Below, in pieces: positions 41,275 through 49,291 of a stretch of DNA of 59,264 nt. The position numbers were made by a program, and so were the translations under genes. Numbering within the stretch: the stretch's first letter is position 1; the number at the start of each line of letters is the position of its first letter. This DNA comes from an uncultured Prevotellaceae bacterium. Lineage in GTDB: Bacteria > Bacteroidota > Bacteroidia > Bacteroidales > Muribaculaceae. Location: NCBI GenBank assembly GCA_937898675.1, contig CALEJB010000050.1:1-59264 (forward strand). Reading direction: 5' to 3'. The notes below the pieces were generated by a model. That model was not told the DNA's origin. It saw only the letters and a list, made by a program, of their open reading frames with translations, and searched no databases.

Positions 41275-41304
41275 CAAAGGTAATGCTTAATTGCAACAGG
41301 CAAA
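41275..41304 (-). promoter_or_regulatory. Promoter of the FISUMP-type gene
   Basis: Minus strand TACCTTTG (41282-41275) is a perfect -7 box and TTTG (41304-41301) lies 18 bases upstream. The leader would be about 100 bases and includes the hairpin. Confidence 0.6.
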
Positions 41305-41429
41305 AACCGCATGTAGTTAAAAATGGTTAATCCGCGCCAGATTAAAGATGCCTTAATCGTTGTTATTCATAGAAATACGGTTTTGGGCATAATACCAGAC
41401 AGAACACAAATGAAGGAATTTGGCAAAAA

Positions 41430-41461
41430 TTTGTTCAAAACTGAAATTTGATATAATTTTG
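41430..41461 (+). promoter_or_regulatory. Promoter of the orphan lipoprotein gene
   Basis: TTTG (41430-41433), a 20-base spacer and TAATTTTG (41454-41461) form a near-perfect match to the Bacteroidota promoter. The leader to the ATG is about 108 bases. Confidence 0.75.
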
Positions 41462-41467
41462 CGTTTT

Positions 41468-41575
41468 CTTTGCCGTTATTTAGTTTTACCGGATCCGCCG
41501 GCGCGAAACCCGATCAATGCCGGCAACCAAGGTACACATTATAATTACATACTATCATTTATCTTAATCAAGACT
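41468..41575 (+). promoter_or_regulatory. Long 5' leader with GCCGGC hairpin
   Basis: GCCGGC at 41497-41502 and 41519-41524 can pair around 16 bases. It is GC-rich in an otherwise AT-rich leader. I cannot match it to a known riboswitch. Confidence 0.35.
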
Positions 41576-43417
41576 ATGAAGCATAAATTTGAAAAAACAA
41601 GAAACTTGACTTGGGCAGCGCTCATGCTGTGCTGCGCGTTCATTGTTGCCGGCACGTCGCTGGTGTCGTGCAGCGAGGAGCACTACGAGTTCCCCGAGCC
41701 CAATCCCGACGGCATCCCCGAGCCGGGCACCTACGTCATGGCGATGGACGGCGACTTTTGGGCCGCCGGCCCCAAGACAGCCCCGGTGCTCCTGGGCAAC
41801 GCCGCACCCGTGGCTCCCTCCGGGCCCAACCTAGGTTCGATGATATTGAGCTATGGTGTTGACATCCTGGACCGCTATGTCAAGGGCAAGGCCGTGAGCG
41901 CGCTCGACGAGTTCATCAACGGTCTGCTGTTCGCCCAGCCTGTGGACAGCACGGGCATCAAGCTCAACGAAATCATCAACAAGCTCGACGCCATCAAGCA
42001 GCAGCTCGACTACATGCAGTCTGTGATGGAGAGCATCCAGCAGCAGGTAGATGAGGTGGAATTCAACGCCTTCAAGTCAGAGTACTGGAGGGTGAACAGC
42101 GAGCAGTATGCGCTGCGCGAGCACAACATGCGCTACTACTACATGCTCCAGGACGCCACCACCGACGAGGAGAACGCCCGCCTGCTGGACAAGTGGGCCA
42201 ACACCATCATCAACGGCAACCCTGCCTACATGGGCGGCCAGATGCTCATCTATGAGCTCACCACATGGGTGCGCAACTACCACCAGCATGCCATCAACCT
42301 CACGGGCGTGTATGACATGATCGTGTATGACAACTACGCGTGGGAGCACGAGGGCTACGGAGCCCAGGAAGAGTACCGCGCGGTGCTCGCCACCGACTTC
42401 CTGCTGGCACAGACGCTCGCCTATGCCTACTACTGCCGCGAGGGCGACACCCGCTCGGCCGACAAGGCCATCGCCTTCCTCGAGGACGGCATCAAGTATC
42501 TGGACGGCAACGCCGTGAAGTACCACAACGACAAAGCCATCTGCCAAATCCAGGACACCCACTTCGAGCTCAACAACGACAACCCGTTCATCGACAAGAG
42601 CGAGTTCAACAGCGGCACCACGGGCAGCGTGTTCTTTGCCGACATCGACGAGATGACGCTCATCTACCAGAACAACCAGTACCCCGGACGCACATCAACG
42701 GTCAAGAGGCCCGACGGCAAGGACGTGTACTGGATGAAGGACCTGTTCCTCATGAGCCAGTTTACCAGCCAGGAGGTGCAAAACCTCATCGCCTACTACA
42801 AGGACACCTGCCCTACCCTCACCTTCCTGGGCATACTGCAGGAAAAGGGCGGCGTGAAGCTCAGCTGGGAGTTCCAGCCCAACTACGCCATCAGCGACGG
42901 CAACGAGTTTGCCACCGTCAGGTCGCACATCAACATGCAGGTGCAGGAGTCGCACTGGAGGTTCTGGGACAAGGGCAGCGCCACCGAATATACGCAAAAG
43001 TGGACCCACCTCTACCGTGTCGATATCCCCATGGGCTACAAAATCAACTACCTGCACCCCATGGGCCCCAACAAGAACAGCAGCAAGTGGGCCAACTTCA
43101 ACGCATGGGACTTCCACGACATCAACTGGCCCATTCCCGCCACCTACCTCTCGACCGAGTATGGCGACCCCAAGCCCAAGAACAACAACATCCACGAGGG
43201 CATACAGTTCTACCGCAACAAGGTGGGCGACAGCCTCAGCAAGGATTTCTACACCGAGTCTGAAGAATACAACGACGACGGCGTGACCACCGCCAAGCGC
43301 AAGCAATGGCGCGGCGCATGGGTCAAGAGCATCTGGGCGCCCCACTACACCGGCGACTACGGCTCGACAGCTGTGCTCATCGGCGTGAAAATCGACAACC
43401 TCAAGCACCTGGACTGA
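41576..43417 (+). CDS. Large lipoprotein of unknown function with N-terminal coiled coil
   Basis: This 613-residue protein starts MKHKFEKTRNLTWAALMLCC and carries a lipobox SLVSC at about residue 32 (signal region about 10-31). An upstream start would put 52 residues before the signal and is rejected. Residues about 115-160 (IINKLDAIKQQLDYMQSVME and on) predict a coiled coil. The rest is helix-rich, with an FLEDGIKYLDGNAVKYHND segment, then Tyr/Asn-rich text and aromatic clusters. I recognise no family. The long leader and strong promoter suggest regulated expression. Helical coiled-coil starts occur in some pore-forming proteins, but that is speculation. Confidence 0.7.
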   Translation: MKHKFEKTRNLTWAALMLCCAFIVAGTSLVSCSEEHYEFPEPNPDGIPEPGTYVMAMDGDFWAAGPKTAPVLLGNAAPVAPSGPNLGSMILSYGVDILDRYVKGKAVSALDEFINGLLFAQPVDSTGIKLNEIINKLDAIKQQLDYMQSVMESIQQQVDEVEFNAFKSEYWRVNSEQYALREHNMRYYYMLQDATTDEENARLLDKWANTIINGNPAYMGGQMLIYELTTWVRNYHQHAINLTGVYDMIVYDNYAWEHEGYGAQEEYRAVLATDFLLAQTLAYAYYCREGDTRSADKAIAFLEDGIKYLDGNAVKYHNDKAICQIQDTHFELNNDNPFIDKSEFNSGTTGSVFFADIDEMTLIYQNNQYPGRTSTVKRPDGKDVYWMKDLFLMSQFTSQEVQNLIAYYKDTCPTLTFLGILQEKGGVKLSWEFQPNYAISDGNEFATVRSHINMQVQESHWRFWDKGSATEYTQKWTHLYRVDIPMGYKINYLHPMGPNKNSSKWANFNAWDFHDINWPIPATYLSTEYGDPKPKNNNIHEGIQFYRNKVGDSLSKDFYTESEEYNDDGVTTAKRKQWRGAWVKSIWAPHYTGDYGSTAVLIGVKIDNLKHLD

Positions 43418-43440
43418 CAACGTCCACGTGCCTAATAGCA

Positions 43441-43486
43441 ACAACCCAAGGGGGGGGCGGAAGATGTTCCGCCCCCCTTGGGTTGT
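43441..43486. terminator. Hairpin after the orphan lipoprotein gene
   Basis: ACAACCCAAGGGGG (from 43441) pairs with CCCCCTTGGGTTGT (to 43486), with further GC pairs inside. Long, near-perfect stem. No T run follows. Confidence 0.6.
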
Positions 43487-43664
43487 AAAGGCCCCGACAA
43501 GCGATGGCAGGGGCACGACAGGCTGGTCCACACAGGGCGATGGTCCGCGATTTACTGCAGCGCTTTGTGCCGGCATGGGGCGCATTATTTGCCCTTGTTA
43601 TACAATAAAAGGCGCGTTTCATAGTTAATTAGTTAGACAACAAACCAAATTTTTCTAATTAGAA
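43487..43664. other. Intergenic region before porV
   Basis: No gene is seen. Part of it (about 43518-43583, GGCTGGTCCA and GCGCTTTGTGCC) resembles the strip 46437-46490 (GGCTGGTCCA and GCACAAAGCGCC). No clear TAnnTTTG box was found for porV; a TTATTTGCCC at about 43585 is one base off. Confidence 0.4.
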
Positions 43665-44840
43665 ATGAAACTGAGTAAAACGATACTTGCCGTCCTGTTG
43701 ACGGCAACGGCCATGACGGCCTGGTCTCAAGAGGAAGGTGCGCTCAAGGATGAGTTCAACCCGATTACGACGGGCGTTACCTCGCTGGGCATCACCCCTG
43801 ACGCGCGCGGCGCGTCGATGGGCGACCTGGGTGCCGCTACCGACCCCGACGTGAACTCGCAGTTCTGGAACCCGTCGAAGTATGCCTTTGCCAACAGCGG
43901 CGCGGGCGTTTCGCTGAGTTACACCCCGTGGCTGCGCAAACTCGTCAACGACATCTACCTGGCCAATCTGTCGGGCTACTACAAGGTGGGTCACGACGAC
44001 AACCAGGCGGTGAGCGCCTCGCTGCGCTACTTCTCGCTGGGCGAGGTGATGGCGACCGACGGCGACGGCGCCACACTGGCGACCGTCAACCCGTTTGAGA
44101 TGTCGGTGGACGTGGGCTATAGCCGCAAGCTGTCCGAGAAGTTCTCGATGGGCGTTGCCCTGCGCTACATCTACAGCGACCTGGGCTACGGCGAGATGAC
44201 CGGCGTGGACCAGTCGTCGAGCGCGTCGGCCTTTGCCGCCGACCTGTCGGGCTACTATACCACCTATCCCATCATCGGGCGCAACGAGTGCCAGTGGTCG
44301 CTGGGCTTAAATGTGTCGAACATCGGCTCCAAGGTGGGCTACAACGGCGGCAACGACCCTGCCTACCTGCCCGCCAACCTGAGGCTGGGCACCGCGTTCA
44401 CCTTCCCCCTGGCCGACTACCACAACATGACGCTGGCGCTGGATGCCAACAAGATGCTGGTTCCGGCCAAGCCCCGCTTGGCCGACTTTGAGGACAACCT
44501 CGCCTATGAGGACGCCCTGCAGGAGTGGAAGGACAAGTCGAGCATCTCGGGCATCTTTGACAGTTTTGACGGCGACTTTGCCAAGCGCATCACCTACTCG
44601 CTGGGCGCCGAGTATGCCTACAACCAGCAGTTCTTCCTGCGCGGCGGTTACTACTACGAGAGCAAGTACAACGGCAATCGCCAGTACTTTGGCCTGGGTG
44701 CCGGCTTCTCGCTCAACGTGCTGCGCCTCGATGCTTCCTACATGATTGCGACGGCGCAGAACAGCCCGCTGGACCAGACGCTGCGCTTCACCCTGTCGTT
44801 TGACATGGACGGTATCAAGAACCTGCTGGGCCGCAACTGA
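43665..44840 (+). CDS. porV: PorV, type IX secretion outer-membrane shuttle
   Basis: PorV is an outer-membrane barrel that carries T9SS cargo to the sortase complex. The 391-residue protein has a signal peptide (MKLSKTILAVLLTATAMTAW), then PDARGASMGDLGAATDPDVN, the conserved family opening, followed by regular transmembrane beta strands and a C-terminal strand ending LRFTLSFDMDGI. The FadL/PorV type is clear, as in the PorV and LptO proteins of Porphyromonas and relatives. It lies directly before ispF (21 bases). PorU is in the same window but 9 kb away and on the other strand. Confidence 0.9.
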   Translation: MKLSKTILAVLLTATAMTAWSQEEGALKDEFNPITTGVTSLGITPDARGASMGDLGAATDPDVNSQFWNPSKYAFANSGAGVSLSYTPWLRKLVNDIYLANLSGYYKVGHDDNQAVSASLRYFSLGEVMATDGDGATLATVNPFEMSVDVGYSRKLSEKFSMGVALRYIYSDLGYGEMTGVDQSSSASAFAADLSGYYTTYPIIGRNECQWSLGLNVSNIGSKVGYNGGNDPAYLPANLRLGTAFTFPLADYHNMTLALDANKMLVPAKPRLADFEDNLAYEDALQEWKDKSSISGIFDSFDGDFAKRITYSLGAEYAYNQQFFLRGGYYYESKYNGNRQYFGLGAGFSLNVLRLDASYMIATAQNSPLDQTLRFTLSFDMDGIKNLLGRN

Positions 44841-44861
44841 TAGCATTCACCTAACGAGACG

Positions 44862-45359
44862 ATGGTCATGACACGCGTAGGAATGGGTTTTGACGTGCAC
44901 CGGCTGGTCGAGGGCAGGGCCCTGTGGCTGGGCGGCGTGAACATCCCCTGGGAGCGCGGTCTGCTGGGCCACAGCGACGCCGATGTGGCCATCCACGCCC
45001 TGTGCGACGCCCTGCTGGGTGCCGCGGCGCTGCGCGACATTGGCTACCACTTTCCCGACACCGACCCACGCTACAAGGGCATCGACAGCCGCGTGCTGTT
45101 GGCCCGTGTGATGGCGCTGCTCGACGAGCACGGCTACACGCTGGGCAACTGCGACATCACCATCTGCGCCGAGCAGCCCAAACTCAATCCCCACATCCCT
45201 GCCATGCAGCAGTCGCTGGCCCGGTGCATGGGCTGCGCGCCCGGGCAGGTGAGCGTCAAGGCCACCACCACCGAGCGCCTGGGCTACACCGGCCGCGGTG
45301 AGGGCATCGCCGCCTATGCCGTCGCGTTAATCGAAACCAAACCATCCCCCCAGCCATGA
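44862..45359 (+). CDS. ispF: IspF, 2-C-methyl-D-erythritol 2,4-cyclodiphosphate synthase
   Basis: IspF catalyses the fifth step of the MEP isoprenoid pathway. The 165-residue protein starts at ATG 44862; ATG 44868 gives the more usual MTRVGMGFDVH. The metal ligands Asp and His of GFDVH, GHSDADVAIHALCDALLGA, HFPDTDPRYKG and the C-terminal TTERLGYTGRGEGI are all typical. Length is near the family norm of about 160. It overlaps the acyltransferase gene by four bases (ATGA). Confidence 0.95.
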   Translation: MVMTRVGMGFDVHRLVEGRALWLGGVNIPWERGLLGHSDADVAIHALCDALLGAAALRDIGYHFPDTDPRYKGIDSRVLLARVMALLDEHGYTLGNCDITICAEQPKLNPHIPAMQQSLARCMGCAPGQVSVKATTTERLGYTGRGEGIAAYAVALIETKPSPQP

Positions 45360-46429
45360 TGTCCGAGGCCCGTCTGCAGCGGCGCATCCCCTATCTTGAC
45401 ATCCTGCGCGTGGTGGCGTGCATGCTGGTCATCCTCATCCACACCCCCATCCGCCAGTGGACCGCCTACTGCGGCGCCCCGTCGGCCGTGAGCGCGGTCT
45501 ATACCGTGCTGGTGGCGGTGAACTGCAACCTGTTTTTCATGATCACCGGCGCACTGCTGCTGCCGGTGACGCTGCCCGCCAGGCAGTTTCTCAAGCGCCG
45601 CCTGCGCGTGGTGCTTGTCCCGCTGGCGGTGTGGACTGTCATCTACCTGCTCGAGCACGCCCTGCTGCTGCACAACTTCACGCCACGGCTCGTTGCGTCG
45701 GTGCTGTTCCATCCCGTCGAGGGGCTGCTGTGGTATGTCTATGTGCTGGCGGCCATCTATGTGACGCTGCCGCTGTTGAGCAAGTGCATCGACGCCGTGG
45801 GCAAGCGCGGGGTGCAGCTGGTGCTGGTGCTGTGGGCGCTGTCGTCGTTCATCCCTTATCAGCACGGCATGTTCATCGAGGCGTCGCAGTACAGCCACAA
45901 CATGCTGGGCGCGTTTGCCAACTACTACGGATATGTGCTGCTGGGCTACTACATGCACCGCTACGGCCTGCCCGTGTTCACCGCGCGCCACGGCTGGAAG
46001 TGGGCGCTGCTGTTCGTCTTTGGCATTGTGCTCATGCCCCTGCTGGAGTTCACGGTGCAGGGCCGCTTTGGCGTTACCTGGCAGCAGCACATCGCCACCG
46101 TGACCAGCGACATCAGCGTCAACAACATCGCGCTGGCCGCCCTGATATTTGCCGCCGTGCAACGCTTTGCCCCCGCGCGTTACGACCGCGAGGCCCATCC
46201 CGCGGCCGCCGCATGGTGGCCCATGCTCAGCATCTGCACCTTTGGCATCTACCTGATGCAGATGTTCGTGCTGCGCCAGGTGGTGTGGCCCATGACCGCC
46301 TCGTGGCTTGGCCGCGCCCATTGGCTGGTGGACAGCCTGTGCTGCGGCTTCATCGCCATGTTATTCTGCTTTATTTTCACCCTCGTCATCCGCCGCCTTC
46401 CCTGCGGCAAGCTCGTCACTGGCAAGTGA
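45356..46429 (+). CDS. Acyltransferase family 3 membrane protein
   Basis: This 357-residue protein has about ten transmembrane helices and resembles OafA/WecH-type acyltransferases that O-acetylate surface glycans. The N-terminal RIPYLDILRVVACMLVILIHTP matches the family motif, with the likely catalytic His in ILIHT. Repeated hydrophobic segments follow to the C-terminus. It is translationally coupled to ispF (ATGA). The substrate is unknown. Confidence 0.85.
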   Translation: MMSEARLQRRIPYLDILRVVACMLVILIHTPIRQWTAYCGAPSAVSAVYTVLVAVNCNLFFMITGALLLPVTLPARQFLKRRLRVVLVPLAVWTVIYLLEHALLLHNFTPRLVASVLFHPVEGLLWYVYVLAAIYVTLPLLSKCIDAVGKRGVQLVLVLWALSSFIPYQHGMFIEASQYSHNMLGAFANYYGYVLLGYYMHRYGLPVFTARHGWKWALLFVFGIVLMPLLEFTVQGRFGVTWQQHIATVTSDISVNNIALAALIFAAVQRFAPARYDREAHPAAAAWWPMLSICTFGIYLMQMFVLRQVVWPMTASWLGRAHWLVDSLCCGFIAMLFCFIFTLVIRRLPCGKLVTGK

Positions 46430-46490
46430 CACATGGGCTGGTCCATGCCGGGTGATGCTCCCCCGTGCGGCACAAAGCGCCGCATTGGGG

Positions 46491-46564
46491 CCGCAAAGGC
46501 ACTGCCTCGGGCTCGCCTGCCGCTACATGCAGCGTGGCGAGCCCGAGGCAGTTGTCTTTGTGGC
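46491..46564. terminator. Very long hairpin between converging genes
   Basis: The core CTGCCTCGGGCTCGCC (46502-46517) pairs exactly with GGCGAGCCCGAGGCAG (46536-46551), with CGCT/AGCG continuing inside and CCGCAAAG/CTTTGTGG outside. The total stem is over 25 pairs in 74 bases. It sits exactly between the acyltransferase and BI-1 genes. Confidence 0.7.
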
Positions 46565-46573
46565 GCAGTCCTT

Positions 46574-47296
46574 TTAGTCGCGGCTGCCAAACAGGCGCAA
46601 CAGGTACAGGAACAGGTTGATGAAGTCGAGGTAGAGGGTCAAGGCGCCCATGGTGGCGACTTTGCCCTTTTGGGTTTCATCGGCCGTGGCGCACATGCGC
46701 TTGATGGACTGGGTGTCCCATGCCGTGAGTCCCACAAAGATGAGCACGCCGGCAATGCTGATAATCATGTCGAGCATGGAGTTTTGCAGGAACAGATTCA
46801 CCACCACGCACACGATGAGTCCGATGAGTGCCATAAACATGATGGCGCCAAACTTGCTCAGGTCCTGCTTGGTAACATAGCCATAGATGCTCATGGCGCC
46901 AAAGGTGCCCGCGGTGATGAAGAATGTGGTGGCAATGCTGGCACCGGTGTAGATGAGGAAGATGGGCGCCAGCGTCAAGCCGTTGAGGGCACTGTAGGCA
47001 TAGAACAGCGCGGTGGCTGCGCCCGTGATCAGGCGGTCGATGCGGGCGCTCAGGTAGATGACGAGGCCCAGTTCCAGTGCCATGAGCACCCAGATGGCGA
47101 TGCTGTTGCCAAACAGCATCATCATCAGCGACTCGCTCGACACTACGAGCAGCGACACGATGGCGGTGAGCAGCAGGCCCATGGTCATCTTGCCATACAC
47201 CTTGCGCATCACGCCGGCGACATAGCGCTGCAGCGTCATCTCGTTCTCAACTGCCGAGGCCGTATCGTAGCCGTAATTGTAATTCTGGTCAAACAT
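46574..47296 (-). CDS. Bax inhibitor-1 family membrane protein
   Basis: This 240-residue protein has seven hydrophobic helices and matches the BI-1/YccA family: the N-terminal YVAGVMRKVYGKMTMGLLLTA, then FYAYSALNGLTLAPIF, and the C-terminal DTQSIKRM with the helical LYLDFINLFLYLLRLF end. Family members can act as pH-dependent calcium leak channels. The bacterial role is uncertain. The gene is transcribed toward the acyltransferase and upstream of it is argS, 61 bases away. Confidence 0.9.
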   Translation of the reverse strand: MFDQNYNYGYDTASAVENEMTLQRYVAGVMRKVYGKMTMGLLLTAIVSLLVVSSESLMMMLFGNSIAIWVLMALELGLVIYLSARIDRLITGAATALFYAYSALNGLTLAPIFLIYTGASIATTFFITAGTFGAMSIYGYVTKQDLSKFGAIMFMALIGLIVCVVVNLFLQNSMLDMIISIAGVLIFVGLTAWDTQSIKRMCATADETQKGKVATMGALTLYLDFINLFLYLLRLFGSRD

Positions 47297-47357
47297 AATT
47301 GATATTTTTTTAAGTCCTTAAATACTAATATTGTTTATGCAAGAACCGTGCCAACTG

Positions 47358-49166
47358 TTACATGCGCTCGGGCATCTCGATGCCCAGCAGGCCCATGCCA
47401 CGCTTGATGACGGCGGCCACGGTCTCGCTCAGCAGCAGGCGCATGGCGCGCACCTTGTCGTCCTGCTCCTTGAGGATGCTGCAGTCGTGGTAGAACTGGT
47501 TGTACTCCTTGGCCAGGTCATACACATAGTTGGCGATGAGCGCAGGGCTGTAGTTGCGGCCCGCGTCGCTCACGGCGGCGGTGAAGTCGGCCAGGCGCTG
47601 GATGATGCTGGTCTCCTTGTCGTTGGGCGCCACGGCGCTGATGTCCAAGGCCCTGTAGTCGTCGGCGCTCTTGCGCAGCACCGACTGAATGCGGGCATAG
47701 GTGTACTGGATAAAGGGGCCCGTGTTGCCGTTGAAGTCGATGCTCTCCGACGGGTCAAACAGCATGGTCTTGCGCGGGTCCACCTTGAGGATAAAGTACT
47801 TCAACGCGCCCAGGCCAATCATGCGCAGCACGTCGGCGCGCTCCTCGTCGGCCACGCCCTGCAGGCGTCCGGGCTCACCGGCCATCTGGGTGGCGGTAGC
47901 CACCATCTCGTCCATGAGTTCGTCGGCATCGACCACGGTGCCCTCGCGGGACTTCATCTTGCCGTTGGGCAGCTCCACCATGCCGTAGGAGAAGTGCACC
48001 AGGTCCTTGCCCCACTTGAAGCCCAGCCTGTCGAGCAACAGCGACAGCACCTGGAAGTGGTAGTTTTGCTCATTGCCCACCACATATATCATGCGGTCGA
48101 TGGGATAGTCGCGAAAGCGCATCTGCGCCGTGCCGATGTCCTGTGTCATGTACACCGAGGTGCCGTCGCTGCGCAGCAGCAGCTTGTGGTCCAGGCCGTC
48201 GCCCGTGAGGTCGGCCCACACGCTCTGGTCCTCCTTGCGGTAGAACAGGCCCTTGTCCAGGCCCTCAAGCACGGTATCGCGGCCCTCGAGGTAGGTCTGG
48301 CTCTCGTAGTAGATTTTATCAAAGTCCACGCCCATGCGCTTGTAGGTCTCGTCAAACCCGGCATACACCCATCCGTTCATCTGCTCCCACAGGGCGCGGA
48401 TGTCCTTGTCGCCGGCCTCCCACTTCACCAGCATGTCGTGGGCCTGCTTGATGAGCGGTGCCTCGTTCTTGGCCTTTTCCTCGGCCTGCTCCTCGGCCAT
48501 GCCCTCGGCCATGTACTGCGCCTTGAGCTCCTTGATTTCCTCCTTGTAGTGCTTGTCGAACAGCACATAGAAGTCGCCGATGAGGTGGTCGCCCTTCTTG
48601 CCTGCGCTCTCGGGCGTGCAGCCGTTGCCCCACTTCATCCACGCCAGCATCGACTTCATGATGTGGATGCCGCGGTCGTTGACGATGTTGGTCTTGACCA
48701 CCTTGTAGCCGTTGGCCTCCATGATTTTGGAGAGGCTGTAGCCCAGCAGGTTGTTGCGCACGTGGCCCAGGTGCAGGGGCTTGTTGGTGTTGGGCGAGGA
48801 GTACTCAATCATCACCAGCTGGCTGTCGTCGGTCACGGGCTTGAAGCCGTAGTCCTTCTCGCCCGCCACATGCTGCAGCACGCCCGTCCAGAACGACGGC
48901 TTGACGGTAATGTTGAGAAAACCCTTGATGACATTGAACTTCTCCACGGCGTCGCAGTGGGCCGCCATGTGCTCGCCAATCTCCTGCGCCGTGGCGTCGG
49001 GCGCCTTGCGCGACGCCTTCAGGAACGGGAACACCACGATGGTCTCGTTGCCCTCAAACTCCTTTTTGGTGGTCTGGGGAACTATTTTCTCGGCGGGAAA
49101 GTCCACGCCATACAACTCCTTCACTGCCTGGGCAGTGGCCTGTGCCAAAATGTTGTCAATCGACAT
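47358..49166 (-). CDS. argS: ArgS, arginyl-tRNA synthetase
   Basis: ArgS charges tRNA-Arg. The 602-residue class I enzyme has the N-terminal Add-1 domain, the HIGH box HLGHVRNNLLG in SSPNTNKPLHLGH, FIQYTYARIQSVLRK in the catalytic core, a KMSK-equivalent KMKSREG, and a C-terminal DALR-type helical domain (MRLLLSETVAAVIKRGMGLLGI). A charged insert (AQYMAEGMAEEQAEEKAK) interrupts the middle. The length is usual. Confidence 0.96.
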   Translation of the reverse strand: MSIDNILAQATAQAVKELYGVDFPAEKIVPQTTKKEFEGNETIVVFPFLKASRKAPDATAQEIGEHMAAHCDAVEKFNVIKGFLNITVKPSFWTGVLQHVAGEKDYGFKPVTDDSQLVMIEYSSPNTNKPLHLGHVRNNLLGYSLSKIMEANGYKVVKTNIVNDRGIHIMKSMLAWMKWGNGCTPESAGKKGDHLIGDFYVLFDKHYKEEIKELKAQYMAEGMAEEQAEEKAKNEAPLIKQAHDMLVKWEAGDKDIRALWEQMNGWVYAGFDETYKRMGVDFDKIYYESQTYLEGRDTVLEGLDKGLFYRKEDQSVWADLTGDGLDHKLLLRSDGTSVYMTQDIGTAQMRFRDYPIDRMIYVVGNEQNYHFQVLSLLLDRLGFKWGKDLVHFSYGMVELPNGKMKSREGTVVDADELMDEMVATATQMAGEPGRLQGVADEERADVLRMIGLGALKYFILKVDPRKTMLFDPSESIDFNGNTGPFIQYTYARIQSVLRKSADDYRALDISAVAPNDKETSIIQRLADFTAAVSDAGRNYSPALIANYVYDLAKEYNQFYHDCSILKEQDDKVRAMRLLLSETVAAVIKRGMGLLGIEMPERM

Positions 49167-49207
49167 AATGTATTTTTTGTTTAGTTATTATCCTGTGAAT
49201 TGAACTG

Positions 49208-49215
49208 CAAAGATA
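49208..49215 (-). promoter_or_regulatory. -7 box of argS
   Basis: Minus strand TATCTTTG (49215-49208) fits the consensus and lies 41 bases before the start at 49166. Confidence 0.6.
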
Positions 49216-49291
49216 AACAAACTTTCCCGTTTACGGCCATCGCCCCGCGGTTTTTTGCGCAGGGGGCGACGCGATTGCGCCAAGGCGAGGG

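Noticed and set aside
41468..41530. tRNA or known riboswitch in the leader with GCCGGC repeats
   Set aside because: No T-arm, anticodon arm or CCA-ready acceptor stem, and no known riboswitch core was recognised.
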